Assembly: GCA_900766045.1 (NCBI GenBank)
Contig: CAAFTW010000030.1
Span: 7,556 to 71,555, forward strand
Origin: Clostridia bacterium
GTDB taxonomy: Bacteria; Bacillota; Clostridia; Peptostreptococcales; Anaerovoracaceae
Direction of reading: 5' to 3'
DNA: 64,000 nucleotides
Positions within the stretch are counted from its first letter, which is position 1. Each line of letters begins with the position of its first letter. Positions 1 to 8,585 of this stretch are shown here, one piece after another. Below the pieces are notes generated by a model, which was not told where the DNA came from, did not search any database, and saw only the letters and a list, made by a program, of their open reading frames with translations. The position numbers were made by a program, and so were the translations under genes.

Positions 1-2
1 TC

Positions 3-1250
3 GGTTTTGGAACCAAGCGTGCGGGACTGGTCATTCCGGAATCCGTCATGCTCCTGGTTTCCCCGTCATGCTGCGGCAGAAATTCAACGATTCTGAGCCA
101 GACAGAAGGCTATGCGGAGCGGATGTTCTACCTTCTCCAGAGTGAAACCGATCTGGTCACCGGACGCCATCTGAAGAAGATTCCGGAGGCGATCCGGGAA
201 ATCCTCAAAGTCTGTGATCCGAAGCCAAAAGTCGTCCTGATCTGCATTACCTGCACAGACGCGCTTCTGGGCACGGATCTTGAACGGATCTGCCGGCAGG
301 CCCAGGAGGAAACCGGTGTTCTGGTTGTTCCAAGCTACATGTATGCCCTGGAGCGTGAAGGAGTCCGGCCGCCGATGGTGGCTATCCGGAAGACGATCTA
401 TTCTCTTCTTGAGAGAAAGAAAGTCCAGCCGGACATGGTCAATCTGATGGGATTTTTCTCTCCGATTGATCCGGAATCCGAGATTTTCCCCTTGTTAAAG
501 AATGCGGGAATCCACACCATCAACCAGGTCAGCACCATGAAGACGCTGAAAGAATATGGTGAGATGGGCGCGGCCAATTTCAACCTTGTGCTTGATCCTT
601 TGTCCAGATACGCGGCGGAAGATCTGCGGAAACGGCTGAACATGCCGTACGTTGAGCTGGCAAGGCTCTACGATCCGGACCGGATTCACCATCAGTATCA
701 GCTCTTTGCCGGTGCGCTGGGGATCAAAATGGATGATCAGGCCTGGTATGAGAAGGCGGCGGAGCGCAGGGACGCCTTTGCGAAGAAGTATAAGGGAAAG
801 CGGCTTGTGGTCGGCGAGATGGCCAATGCCAATCCGTTTGAGCTGGCCGGTGCGCTGGTCCGCATGGGCATGGAAGTTCCGATGATCGTCTCCAATCTGA
901 CGGAGGCGGAATTCCCTTACATCCGCCAGCTGGCGGCAGATTCTCCGGATACGAGGATCTGCACGGGAATTTCTCCGAGCATGGTGCATTTCCAGGCGCC
1001 GGAAAATATCGACGCGGCGATCGGAAAGGATGCGGCGGCTTACTGTCCTGACGCGGCGGGCCTGGAATGGAACGGTGAAAAACAGCCCTACGGTCATAAG
1101 GCAGTGATTGACCTTCTGGACGCGCTGGACCAGGCCCTTCAGGAGGGCGGACATACGGCTCAGGCAAGAAATGAAAAGGCCTTTTACGGAAGCGGGCTGC
1201 GCGGTAAAGGTGCGGACAAGAGAACTTCCGCAGATGGTCAGCAGGCATAG
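3..1250 (+). CDS. Nitrogenase component-1-like protein, D-type, copy 1 (5' end outside window)
   Basis: The frame is open from the left edge, so the N terminus is missing; the first in-frame ATG (48) lies inside the conserved part and is not the start. Family features visible: an SPSCCGRN segment just after the edge, then a VVLICITCTDALLGTD segment resembling the cysteine-containing cluster region of NifD/NifE-type proteins. A later VNLMGFFSPIDPESEI stretch aligns by eye with VNIIGSSFPLDRDSEI of the second D-type gene at 8586. The family binds Fe-S or larger metal clusters and receives electrons from a NifH-like ATPase. It is the first visible gene of a nine-gene operon and is followed 21 bp later by a K-type partner. 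Specific function unknown: it could be a catalytic subunit or a cofactor scaffold like NifE. The C-terminal 25 residues look like an unconserved tail. Confidence 0.8.
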   Translation, partial: GFGTKRAGLVIPESVMLLVSPSCCGRNSTILSQTEGYAERMFYLLQSETDLVTGRHLKKIPEAIREILKVCDPKPKVVLICITCTDALLGTDLERICRQAQEETGVLVVPSYMYALEREGVRPPMVAIRKTIYSLLERKKVQPDMVNLMGFFSPIDPESEIFPLLKNAGIHTINQVSTMKTLKEYGEMGAANFNLVLDPLSRYAAEDLRKRLNMPYVELARLYDPDRIHHQYQLFAGALGIKMDDQAWYEKAAERRDAFAKKYKGKRLVVGEMANANPFELAGALVRMGMEVPMIVSNLTEAEFPYIRQLAADSPDTRICTGISPSMVHFQAPENIDAAIGKDAAAYCPDAAGLEWNGEKQPYGHKAVIDLLDALDQALQEGGHTAQARNEKAFYGSGLRGKGADKRTSADGQQA

Positions 1251-1271
1251 AAATCAGAAAGGAGAGCGGAT

Positions 1272-2558
1272 ATGAAAGGTTTATTCCGGTATTTATCGCC
1301 GTTTTCACCAGATCAGTCCGGCGCGGTTTCTGTGCTGTTTGAGCTGGGCGGAATCATCGTCATACTGGACGCGGGTGGCTGCACGGGAAACATCTGCGGT
1401 TTTGACGAGCCGCGCTGGTTTTCCAAGAAGAGCGCGGTTTATTCTGCGGGACTTCGCGACATCGACGCAATTCTGGGCCGGGACGACAAGCTGCTTGGCA
1501 AGCTGAACGATGCGGCAGACACTGTTGATGCGGATTTTATCGCCCTGGTGGGGACGCCAGTTCCGTCGGTCATCGCCACGGATTACGGTGCCGTCTGCCG
1601 TCTTGCGGAAAAGCAGTATGGAATTCCGGCTGTGTACATTGAAACGACCGGCATGGATGATTACGATAAGGGGCAGAAGCTCGCCTGTGAGCAGATTTTG
1701 AAGCTTTTGAAGCGCTGCAGGGACGACCGGAAGAAAGGACTGGACACACCGGCGGCAGGTCTTGCGGCAAAACTCGAGGCGCAAGGGATAAAGTCAGCGG
1801 ACGGAAAGCCGGTATCCGGAAACGAAAACGCGGCGTCTGGAAATGAAAAACAGGCTGACGGGAATGCCGGCGGCGGGGACTGGCCGGCTGCAGAAAGTTC
1901 CTTGTCTGAACATAAATTTATCGGCATCTGGGGTGCGACTCCGCTGGATCTTCCGGCAGAGGACAGCGCGCAGGCTCTGCGATCTCGTATCGCGGAGCGG
2001 TATCCGGGAACGATTCCCGTCAGCTACGGCATGGACAGCGGCCTTGCAGAATTATTTTCTGCCCAGAATGCGGTCAGGAATGCGGTCTGCTCGGTGTCTG
2101 GACTGGAAGCGGCCAGAGCACTGGAGAAGATGGGTATTCCGATGGATACTGGCTTCTTCCTGGATGGTGAAGAGGAAGAATCTGGGAAGAAGGTCACTGG
2201 AAAACGCGTCCTTCTGGTGCATCAGCAGATTATGGCCTGCAGCATCCGGGACTGGATGCGGAAAAAATGGCCGGGCCTTCAGATCGACTGCGCGTCCTTT
2301 TTCCAGATGGATAAGGCCTTCATGGAGGAAAACGACGTGAAGATGGACTCGGAAAATGACTGGATCCAACGGATTAAAGATAGAGATTACGATATCATTG
2401 TTGGAGACCCGATCTTCAGGCGTGCGATTTCCTTCTGGGATGGAGATTACATTCCTGCGCCGCAGTATGCGGTTTCCGGCGGCATGTACGCGCCGGAGTC
2501 GGATGAGGCCTACTGGGGAAATCTGAAGAAAGGTCTTACGGAAGCTGTGGAAAAGTAA
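1272..2558 (+). CDS. Nitrogenase component-1-like protein, K-type, copy 1
   Basis: 428 residues, ATG start preceded by AAAGGAGA. The N-terminal third has the hallmarks of nitrogenase-like component 1 proteins: DAGGC at about 33-37, DEPRW at 45-49, and a GTPVPSVIATDY segment near 94-105 where classical NifK would carry another cysteine. These align by eye with DASGC, DEPRW and GSPVALVMGTDF in the gene at 10193, so the two are homologous copies. Residues about 160-205 form a low-complexity Gly/Asn/Ala/Ser-rich linker between the two halves. It lies 21 bp after the D-type gene and 51 bp before hypF, all on the same strand. It probably forms a heteromer with the preceding product. Only one cysteine is obvious in the usual cluster region, so any bridging cluster would have unusual ligands. 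Substrate unknown. Confidence 0.8.
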   Translation: MKGLFRYLSPFSPDQSGAVSVLFELGGIIVILDAGGCTGNICGFDEPRWFSKKSAVYSAGLRDIDAILGRDDKLLGKLNDAADTVDADFIALVGTPVPSVIATDYGAVCRLAEKQYGIPAVYIETTGMDDYDKGQKLACEQILKLLKRCRDDRKKGLDTPAAGLAAKLEAQGIKSADGKPVSGNENAASGNEKQADGNAGGGDWPAAESSLSEHKFIGIWGATPLDLPAEDSAQALRSRIAERYPGTIPVSYGMDSGLAELFSAQNAVRNAVCSVSGLEAARALEKMGIPMDTGFFLDGEEEESGKKVTGKRVLLVHQQIMACSIRDWMRKKWPGLQIDCASFFQMDKAFMEENDVKMDSENDWIQRIKDRDYDIIVGDPIFRRAISFWDGDYIPAPQYAVSGGMYAPESDEAYWGNLKKGLTEAVEK

Positions 2559-2609
2559 CTCCGAAGACGTCGGAATGAGAGGAATAGAAAAACGGAGAAA
2601 GGACATGTC

Positions 2610-5291
2610 ATGCAGCAGAATGCAGAACAATTGAATAAGGAGCGGCGCTGCGTTCTGGTGTACGGCATCGTGCAGGGCGTCGGATTCCGGCCTTTTGTGG
2701 ACCGGATTGCGGCCAAGAGCGGCGTATGCGGGGATGTCTGTAATAAGGGGTCCTTTGTGGAAATCCATATTGAAGGAGAGCATGAAAAGCTGGAGAGCTT
2801 CATGCGCCTTCTGAAGGAGACGGCGCCGGAGCGGTCGCAGATCCTGAAGATTACGCAGAAACAGGAGCCCTGCAGAGGGGACGGGGAATTCATTATCCTT
2901 CCGAGTAAGAAGGTAGAAGGAAATGTTTTTGTTTCGCCGGATATCGCGATCTGCGAGAAATGTAAAAAGGAGATGTATGATCCCCATGATCGCCGATACC
3001 TGCACCCATTTATCAACTGCACGGCCTGCGGCCCGCGGCTGACGATTCTGGATTCTATGCCTTATGACCGGGTGCGGACCAGCATGGGAGCATTCCCGAT
3101 GTGCGAGGCCTGTGAAACAGAATATACGCATCCGCAGACCCGCCGCTATCACGCCCAGCCGGTCTGCTGCAACGACTGCGGCCCGCGGCTTTATCTTCTG
3201 AAATCGCCTGGAGAGGGCGGGAAGCCGGTTTATCGAAGTGAAGAGGAAGCCCTTTCCGACCCCCGTCCAAAAACGAAAACAGACCGTTTGGCGCTTAGAG
3301 AAGCGCGGAATGTGCTCCGCTCCGGCGGAATCCTTGCGGTCAAGGGAATCGGAGGTTTTCACCTCTGCTGCGACGCGAAAAATGAAGAGACAGTCCGACA
3401 GCTCCGGGAGCTGAAACAGAGACCTTTCAAGCCTTTTGCGCTGATGATGAAGGACATGGATGCCGTGATAAGAGAATGCCTTCTGCTGGATGGTCAGCAG
3501 AAAATGCTGGAAGGACCGCAGAAACCGATTCTTCTTCTACGGAAAAAGTCAAAAGAGGAAGGCGCGGAAGTCTCTTCTCTGGCGGCACCGGAAAATCCAT
3601 ACATCGGCGTCATGCTGCCCTATGCGCCGGTACAGCTTCTGCTGTTTGACGATCCGGATGATCCGCTGCAGAATATGACGGACTGCCTGATCATGACCAG
3701 CGCCAACCCTAAGGGGGCGCCGATCTGCAGAACCGATGAGGATATCCTGAACTCCGTCGGGAAATGGTGCGATGCCATTCTCTCCAATAACAGGATCATC
3801 AGGACCAGAGCAGATGACAGCGTGATGAACTGGCTGGACGGAAAACCGGCTATGATCCGCCGCTCCAGAGGGTTTGCCCCGCTTCCTCTCATGCTGGACG
3901 AGGAGGATGAAGAAAATGGAGAATCTGCAGCCTTTTTAACCGCTGAAGCGGAGCAGAACACTTCAGAAAGTGCGGGGAGAACAGCTGAGCCCGGGCATCC
4001 GGAAAACTCTGCTGTATCCGGCATGGCAGCAGCTTCTGCGGATCCGGAAAGGACAGGAGACCTGTGCGTCCTCGGAATCGGCGGCGAGCTGAAGAACACC
4101 TTCTGCCTGGCAAAAGGAAATCTGTATTATCCATCTGCCTACGTCGGAGATCTCACGGATATCCGCACGGTGGACGCCCTGAAAGAGACAGAAGAGCGAA
4201 TGGAGCGGCTTCTTCAGATCCAGCCGGATCTGATCGTCTGCGACCTGCATCCTGCCTACCGTTCATCGATGACGGCGGAGGAACTTGCAGAAAAGAAACA
4301 GATTCCGCTGCTGAAAATCCAGCACCACTACGCTCACGTCCTCTCCTGCATGGCGGAAAACCAGTATCTGGATCCGGTCATCGGAGTGTCTCTGGATGGA
4401 ACCGGGTACGGCACAGACGAAAGCGTCTGGGGCGGCGAATTCCTGCTGGCGGACCGGACCGGCTTTACCCGGCTGGGAAGCATTGGGACCTTTCAGCAGG
4501 CCGGCGGCGATCTGGCCAGCCGGCAGGGCTGGAGAATCGCAGCGGCGCTTCTGAAACAGGCAGACGAGGGAAAATTTATGGAACGTTCACGAGCTCTCGG
4601 CCTTGGAGAAAAGACCGAACTTTCCATTCTTTCCCAGATGATCGATAAGGGAATCAATACGGCCAGGTCGACCAGTATGGGAAGGCTGTTTGATGCCGCC
4701 AGCGCCGTTCTGGGTTTCCGAAGAGAAGCGACCTGCGAAGGGGAAGCCTCCATGGTTCTTCAGTTTGCGGCAGAGCGGGCGGCGCAGAAAATACGGGAGG
4801 AACAGAAGGCCGCGTCGTCAGATCCTGCCAGTGCCGGCGGCGGGAGTACTGCAGGCATACAGCTGAGCCGAATAAAACCGTTTCTGGACTGGCGTCCGGA
4901 AATCCGGGAAGAGAAATCAGAAGATAAATCCATTGGCGGTGAGCGCACGGCGGAGACTCTGTTCAGGATTCCTGTCGAAGAACTGATTTCGGAGCTCTCG
5001 GAGAGGAAGCTCGACGGAGAGAATCCGGACCGGCTTGCCCTTGGATTCCACCAGTGCATTGCGGAGCTGATTCTCGCAGGCTGTCTGAAGAGCCGTGAAA
5101 TCAGCAGAATTCAGACTGCCGCTCTCAGCGGCGGCGTCTTGCAGAATCTGCTTTTGTCTCGACTGACAATAGAAAAACTCAAGGAAAATCACTTTAAAGT
5201 GCTGACGCACAGCATGATTCCGGCCAATGACGGTGGAATCGCGACAGGTCAGGCGCTTTACGGCATGCAGATGCTGAGAAGGAAAAAATAG
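2610..5291 (+). CDS. hypF: Carbamoyltransferase HypF
   Basis: 893 residues. HypF converts carbamoyl phosphate to carbamoyl-AMP and transfers the carbamoyl group to the C-terminal cysteine of HypE, the first step of cyanide-ligand synthesis. Domains in order: acylphosphatase (VQGVGFRPFV at 21-30), two zinc-finger units with CxxC pairs at about 115/118, 137/140, 165/168 and 187/190, a YrdC-like domain (about 225-420), and a Kae1-like domain containing the metal-binding QHHYAH motif near 570. It is longer than the usual roughly 750 residues because of two low-complexity acidic/Ala/Ser-rich insertions, near 430-480 between YrdC and Kae1 and near 720-780. All main catalytic motifs are present, so it should be active. 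The ATG has a GAGAAAGGA site upstream. It sits between nitrogenase-like genes and hypC rather than beside hydrogenase subunits. Confidence 0.95.
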   Translation: MQQNAEQLNKERRCVLVYGIVQGVGFRPFVDRIAAKSGVCGDVCNKGSFVEIHIEGEHEKLESFMRLLKETAPERSQILKITQKQEPCRGDGEFIILPSKKVEGNVFVSPDIAICEKCKKEMYDPHDRRYLHPFINCTACGPRLTILDSMPYDRVRTSMGAFPMCEACETEYTHPQTRRYHAQPVCCNDCGPRLYLLKSPGEGGKPVYRSEEEALSDPRPKTKTDRLALREARNVLRSGGILAVKGIGGFHLCCDAKNEETVRQLRELKQRPFKPFALMMKDMDAVIRECLLLDGQQKMLEGPQKPILLLRKKSKEEGAEVSSLAAPENPYIGVMLPYAPVQLLLFDDPDDPLQNMTDCLIMTSANPKGAPICRTDEDILNSVGKWCDAILSNNRIIRTRADDSVMNWLDGKPAMIRRSRGFAPLPLMLDEEDEENGESAAFLTAEAEQNTSESAGRTAEPGHPENSAVSGMAAASADPERTGDLCVLGIGGELKNTFCLAKGNLYYPSAYVGDLTDIRTVDALKETEERMERLLQIQPDLIVCDLHPAYRSSMTAEELAEKKQIPLLKIQHHYAHVLSCMAENQYLDPVIGVSLDGTGYGTDESVWGGEFLLADRTGFTRLGSIGTFQQAGGDLASRQGWRIAAALLKQADEGKFMERSRALGLGEKTELSILSQMIDKGINTARSTSMGRLFDAASAVLGFRREATCEGEASMVLQFAAERAAQKIREEQKAASSDPASAGGGSTAGIQLSRIKPFLDWRPEIREEKSEDKSIGGERTAETLFRIPVEELISELSERKLDGENPDRLALGFHQCIAELILAGCLKSREISRIQTAALSGGVLQNLLLSRLTIEKLKENHFKVLTHSMIPANDGGIATGQALYGMQMLRRKK

Positions 5292-5327
5292 AAAAAAGGT
5301 TACAGTGAAGATGGAAGGAGTATGGAT

Positions 5328-5537
5328 ATGTGTGTTGGACTGCCAGCTAAGGTAACAGAAATGAAGGATGGAATGGCTGTTGTAGACGCGACAGGGGCAA
5401 AGCGTACCGTTACGGCGGAGCTTCTGGATGATCTTCAGCCGGGAGATTATGTGATGATTCACGCCGGCGCGGCGATTGCAAAGATCAGCGGTGATGACCA
5501 GGATGAGACAGATGAGATCATGGAGGCGTTGCAGTAA
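5328..5537 (+). CDS. hypC: Fe-ligand assembly chaperone HypC
   Basis: Small HypC/HupF-family chaperone (69 residues). HypC forms the HypC-HypD complex on which the Fe(CN)2CO unit is built, and its N-terminal cysteine, exposed after Met removal, is essential. Two ATGs are possible at 5322 and 5328. The second is preferred because it gives the family-typical N terminus MCVGLPAKV with Cys2, and because the GGAAGGAG site ends at 5320, seven bases upstream, whereas the first ATG would be only one base away. It follows hypF by 36 bp, and its TAA stop overlaps the ATG of hypD, indicating translational coupling. Confidence 0.93.
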   Translation: MCVGLPAKVTEMKDGMAVVDATGAKRTVTAELLDDLQPGDYVMIHAGAAIAKISGDDQDETDEIMEALQ

Positions 5538-6583
5538 TGAAGGCAGCAGAACAGGCAGCGGAAATTATCCGCAATTATGACGGGAGGAAACTCCGCATCA
5601 TGGAAGTCTGCGGCACGCATACCCATGAGATTTTCCGCCAGGGCATCCGGAAGATGCTTCCGGAGAATATTCAGCTGATTTCCGGACCGGGATGTCCGGT
5701 CTGCGTGACGCCGGTTGGATATATCGATGAGGCGGTATATCTGGCGCTGGAAAAGGGATGCACGATTACGACTTTTGGCGACCTGGTCCGTGTGCCGGGG
5801 TCTGAGAAAAGTCTGGCTTCTGCCCGGGCGGAGGGAGCAAAGGTAAAACCGGTCTACTCCCCGTTGGACGCGCTGGAATACGCAGAGAATCACCCGGAGG
5901 AGCAGCTTGTGTTCCTGTCCGTTGGTTTTGAGACCACGACACCGCCGAGTCTGATGGCGGTCCGCCAGGCAAAGAAAGAAGGACTTCAGAACTTCTCGAT
6001 CCTGACGGCCAACAAGACGATGGATAACGCCTACCTGGCGTTGAAGGATTCCGCGGACGCATTCCTGTATCCGGGCCATGTCAGCACGATTACGGGAACG
6101 AAGATTTATTATGACCTGATGAAAGAGGGTATTTCCGGGGTCGTTACGGGATTCACGGGGCCGGAGCTTCTGACGGCGCTGGCAGTCATCGTGAAGAAGT
6201 CGCAGGAAGGAAAGCCTTTCTTCATGAACTGCTATCCGAGAGTCGTCACGGATGAGGGAAGTCCGTCGGCCAGAAAACTGGCGGCGGAAATGACGGATCC
6301 GATCGATTCTGAGTGGCGCGGCATCGGAATTATTCCTAAGTCCGGCATTCAGCTGAAAGAGGAGTATGCAGACTATGATGCGCGGAAGAAATACGATGTT
6401 CCAAAAATGCAGGGACATGCCAATCCGGCCTGCCGCTGCGGATCGGTGCTGAAGGGCGAGATCACGCCGCAGGAATGCAGGGTGTTCGGCAAGGGCTGCA
6501 CACCGGAGCATCCGATCGGAGCCTGCATGGTGTCCGGCGAGGGCGCCTGCGCAGCATTCTATAAATACGGAAGAGACTTTTAG
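5537..6583 (+). CDS. hypD: Fe-S assembly protein HypD
   Basis: 348 residues, full length. HypD is the Fe-S protein of the HypC-HypD scaffold where iron acquires its two cyanide ligands and CO. Conserved motifs are intact: MEVCGTHTHE near 23-31, GPGCPVC at about 50-56, FETTTP near 136, and the C-terminal cysteine-rich [4Fe-4S] segment (CRCG followed by GKGCTPEHPIGAC, about 298-330). The ATG overlaps the hypC stop (TAATG). No sign of decay. HypD is normally dedicated to [NiFe]-hydrogenase maturation; here its neighbours are nitrogenase-like genes, and no hydrogenase structural gene is in the window. Confidence 0.96.
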   Translation: MKAAEQAAEIIRNYDGRKLRIMEVCGTHTHEIFRQGIRKMLPENIQLISGPGCPVCVTPVGYIDEAVYLALEKGCTITTFGDLVRVPGSEKSLASARAEGAKVKPVYSPLDALEYAENHPEEQLVFLSVGFETTTPPSLMAVRQAKKEGLQNFSILTANKTMDNAYLALKDSADAFLYPGHVSTITGTKIYYDLMKEGISGVVTGFTGPELLTALAVIVKKSQEGKPFFMNCYPRVVTDEGSPSARKLAAEMTDPIDSEWRGIGIIPKSGIQLKEEYADYDARKKYDVPKMQGHANPACRCGSVLKGEITPQECRVFGKGCTPEHPIGACMVSGEGACAAFYKYGRDF

Positions 6584-6680
6584 AGAATATTTGTTACCGG
6601 CCCGCCAGTCCTGGAAGAAAATACCAGACTCGGCCGGGCCGCATTACAGCAGATAAGATAACCAGGAATGGGAGAGGAAG

Positions 6681-7706
6681 ATGGAGAAAACAGTAACTCT
6701 GGCGCAGGGAGCCGGCGGAAAGCAGACCTCTGAGCTGATTGAACAGATTTTTGCAAAGTATTTTAATAATCCATATCTGACAGCGGATGACGCGGCGGTT
6801 CTGCCGGTTCCGCAGGGGAAGATGGCGATGACGACGGACGGATTCATCGTTTCACCGTCCGAATTCCCGGGAGGAAATATCGGCAAGCTGGCCGTCTGCG
6901 GCACGGTCAATGACCTGTCCTGCATGGGCGCCCGTCCTCTCTACCTCACCTGTTCTTTTGTTCTGGAAGAGGGATTTCCGATGGACAAAGTCGACCGAGC
7001 GGCGGAAGCAATGGCAAAAACAGCGAAAGAAGCCGGTGTTCACATTGTTGCCGGAGACACCAAGGTAGCCGGAAAAGGCCAGGTTGACGGCATGTTCATT
7101 ACCACAACCGGTGTCGGTGAAATCACGGAAGGCGTAAAGACCGGGGGAGCCCTGGCCCGTCCGGGTGACGCGGTTATCGTAACGGGAGATGTCGGCCGCC
7201 ACGGCTGCGCAATTCTTCTGTCCAGAAATGAGTTTCAGATCGAGGCCGATGTGAAGAGCGACTGTGCCCCGCTCTGGGGAACCGTAAAGGCCGTTCTGGA
7301 TACTGTAAAAGATAAGACGGGAAGCTATAAAGATCTCCACGTTGTCCGCGACGCAACCAGAGGCGGCGTCGGAACTGTGCTTTATGAAATTGCCGGACAG
7401 AGCAGCGTCGGCATCCATCTGCAGCAGGATCAGGTTCCGGTTGATCCGGCCGTTTCCGGAGTCTGCGGAATGCTGGGCCTTGAGCCCCTGTATCTGGCTA
7501 ACGAAGGACGTCTCGTGATCTTCACGCCGAAGGAAAACGCGGATGCTGTACTGGAAACTCTGCACGGCCTTCCATATTCCGGAAACGCCGCAGTGATCGG
7601 TGAAGTCACGGAAGAAAACCCGGGAAAGGTCGTCATGCACACTCCGATCGGAGGCGAAACCCTGCTTCCTCAGCCGGGCGGAGAGCTGCTGCCGAGAATC
7701 TGCTAA
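6681..7706 (+). CDS. hypE: Thiocarboxamide-forming protein HypE
   Basis: 341 residues, AIR-synthase/PurM-like ATPase. HypE dehydrates the HypF-delivered S-carboxamide on its C-terminal cysteine to a thiocyanate, the direct cyanide donor. The sequence ends exactly in PRIC, the signature tail with the reactive cysteine, and keeps the glycine-rich nucleotide segments (TADDAAVLP near 35-43 and DATRGGVGTVLYE near 226-238). With hypF, hypC and hypD the CN-ligand pathway is complete and looks functional. It starts 97 bp after hypD. That gap contains only a weak inverted repeat (CGGCCCG/CGGGCCG, 6598-6641). Confidence 0.96.
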   Translation: MEKTVTLAQGAGGKQTSELIEQIFAKYFNNPYLTADDAAVLPVPQGKMAMTTDGFIVSPSEFPGGNIGKLAVCGTVNDLSCMGARPLYLTCSFVLEEGFPMDKVDRAAEAMAKTAKEAGVHIVAGDTKVAGKGQVDGMFITTTGVGEITEGVKTGGALARPGDAVIVTGDVGRHGCAILLSRNEFQIEADVKSDCAPLWGTVKAVLDTVKDKTGSYKDLHVVRDATRGGVGTVLYEIAGQSSVGIHLQQDQVPVDPAVSGVCGMLGLEPLYLANEGRLVIFTPKENADAVLETLHGLPYSGNAAVIGEVTEENPGKVVMHTPIGGETLLPQPGGELLPRIC

Positions 7707-7740
7707 AGCTCAGGCCGCGGCGGATTTCAGCCGGGAGCAT

Positions 7741-7763
7741 CCTTGCAGGATTATTTTTTGTCC
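7741..7763 (+). repeat. Intergenic motif copy 1 (CCTTGC-N9-TTTTGTCC type)
   Basis: 23 bp in the hypE to nifH-like gap, matching the recurrent motif (see finding). Its last hexamer TTGTCC, with TAATTT at 7781-7786, 17 bp downstream, could act as a weak promoter for the NifH-like gene, so the last three genes may have extra transcription. Confidence 0.6.
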
Positions 7764-7806
7764 AGAGGTCCTGCACACAGTAATTTCAGAAATTCAGGAG
7801 TAATTT

Positions 7807-8583
7807 ATGTATAAATTAGCATTTTATGGCAAAGGTGGAATCGGCAAGTCAACGACGGTTTCCAATATCGCGGCCGCGCTGGCACAGAAGGGTATGACGG
7901 TGCTTCAGATCGGCTGTGACCCGAAGGCGGACTCGACCATGCTGCTTCTGCACGGACAGGAAAAGAAACCGGTCATCGATCTGCTCCGGGAGAAAAACCA
8001 GCAGACGACGCTGGAAGACATGGTTACAGAAGGTTACGCGGGCGTACTCTGTGTGGAGGCCGGGGGCCCGAAGCCGGGTCTTGGCTGCGCGGGAAGAGGT
8101 ATTATCGCTGCGCTGGAATATCTGAAGAGAAGAAAAGCCTATGAGACCTATAAGCCGGACGTCGTTCTGTTCGACGTTCTGGGCGATGTGGTCTGCGGCG
8201 GATTTTCCATGCCGATCCGTGAAGGTTATGCGGATCAGGTGTTTATTCTGACTTCCGGAGAGGCCATGGCCATCCACGCGGCAAAAAACATCGCGCTGGC
8301 GGTGGATACCTTCCAGGAGCGGGGATACGCGACTCTTGGCGGCGTGATTGTGAATAAGAGAGATGTCCGCCATGAGGGGGAAAATATCCGCCAGCTCTGT
8401 GAAGACATCCATTCTGAAGTTGTCGGGACGCTGGAACGGTCTGAGCTGGTACAGGACGCGGATGAGATGCATAAGACTGTGATTGAGGCCTTCCCGGACA
8501 GCCCGGAAGCGGAAAGCTACCGGAAACTGGCGGATGCGGTGCTGAAAGCCGCAGACAGGGAAAATGCGCGGAGAGGTGAGTGA
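7807..8583 (+). CDS. NifH-like nitrogenase-family reductase
   Basis: 258 residues. A Fe-protein-type ATPase that would pass low-potential electrons to a component-1-like partner. It has the P-loop GKGGIGKS at 8-15, Switch-like DPKADST near 38-44, and both bridging [4Fe-4S] cysteines in canonical context (GLGCAGRG, Cys94; [11 protein letters not shown], Cys130). It is somewhat shorter than classical NifH (about 275-295 residues) and lacks the usual C-terminal extension. GGAG precedes the ATG closely. It is followed by D-type and K-type copy 2 with overlaps, suggesting it serves that pair and perhaps copy 1 too, since no second NifH is present. Too divergent for me to call nitrogenase: true nifB, nifE/N and FeMo-co residues are not seen. 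Confidence 0.93.
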   Translation: MYKLAFYGKGGIGKSTTVSNIAAALAQKGMTVLQIGCDPKADSTMLLLHGQEKKPVIDLLREKNQQTTLEDMVTEGYAGVLCVEAGGPKPGLGCAGRGIIAALEYLKRRKAYETYKPDVVLFDVLGDVVCGGFSMPIREGYADQVFILTSGEAMAIHAAKNIALAVDTFQERGYATLGGVIVNKRDVRHEGENIRQLCEDIHSEVVGTLERSELVQDADEMHKTVIEAFPDSPEAESYRKLADAVLKAADRENARRGE

Positions 8584-8585
8584 TA

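Noticed and set aside
6598..6641. Terminator between hypD and hypE
   Set aside because: Only a 7-bp stem with a 30-base loop and no T-tract; unlikely to stop transcription.
3..7706. [NiFe]-hydrogenase operon suggested by the hyp genes
   Set aside because: No hydrogenase large or small subunit, maturation protease, hypA or hypB is present in the window.
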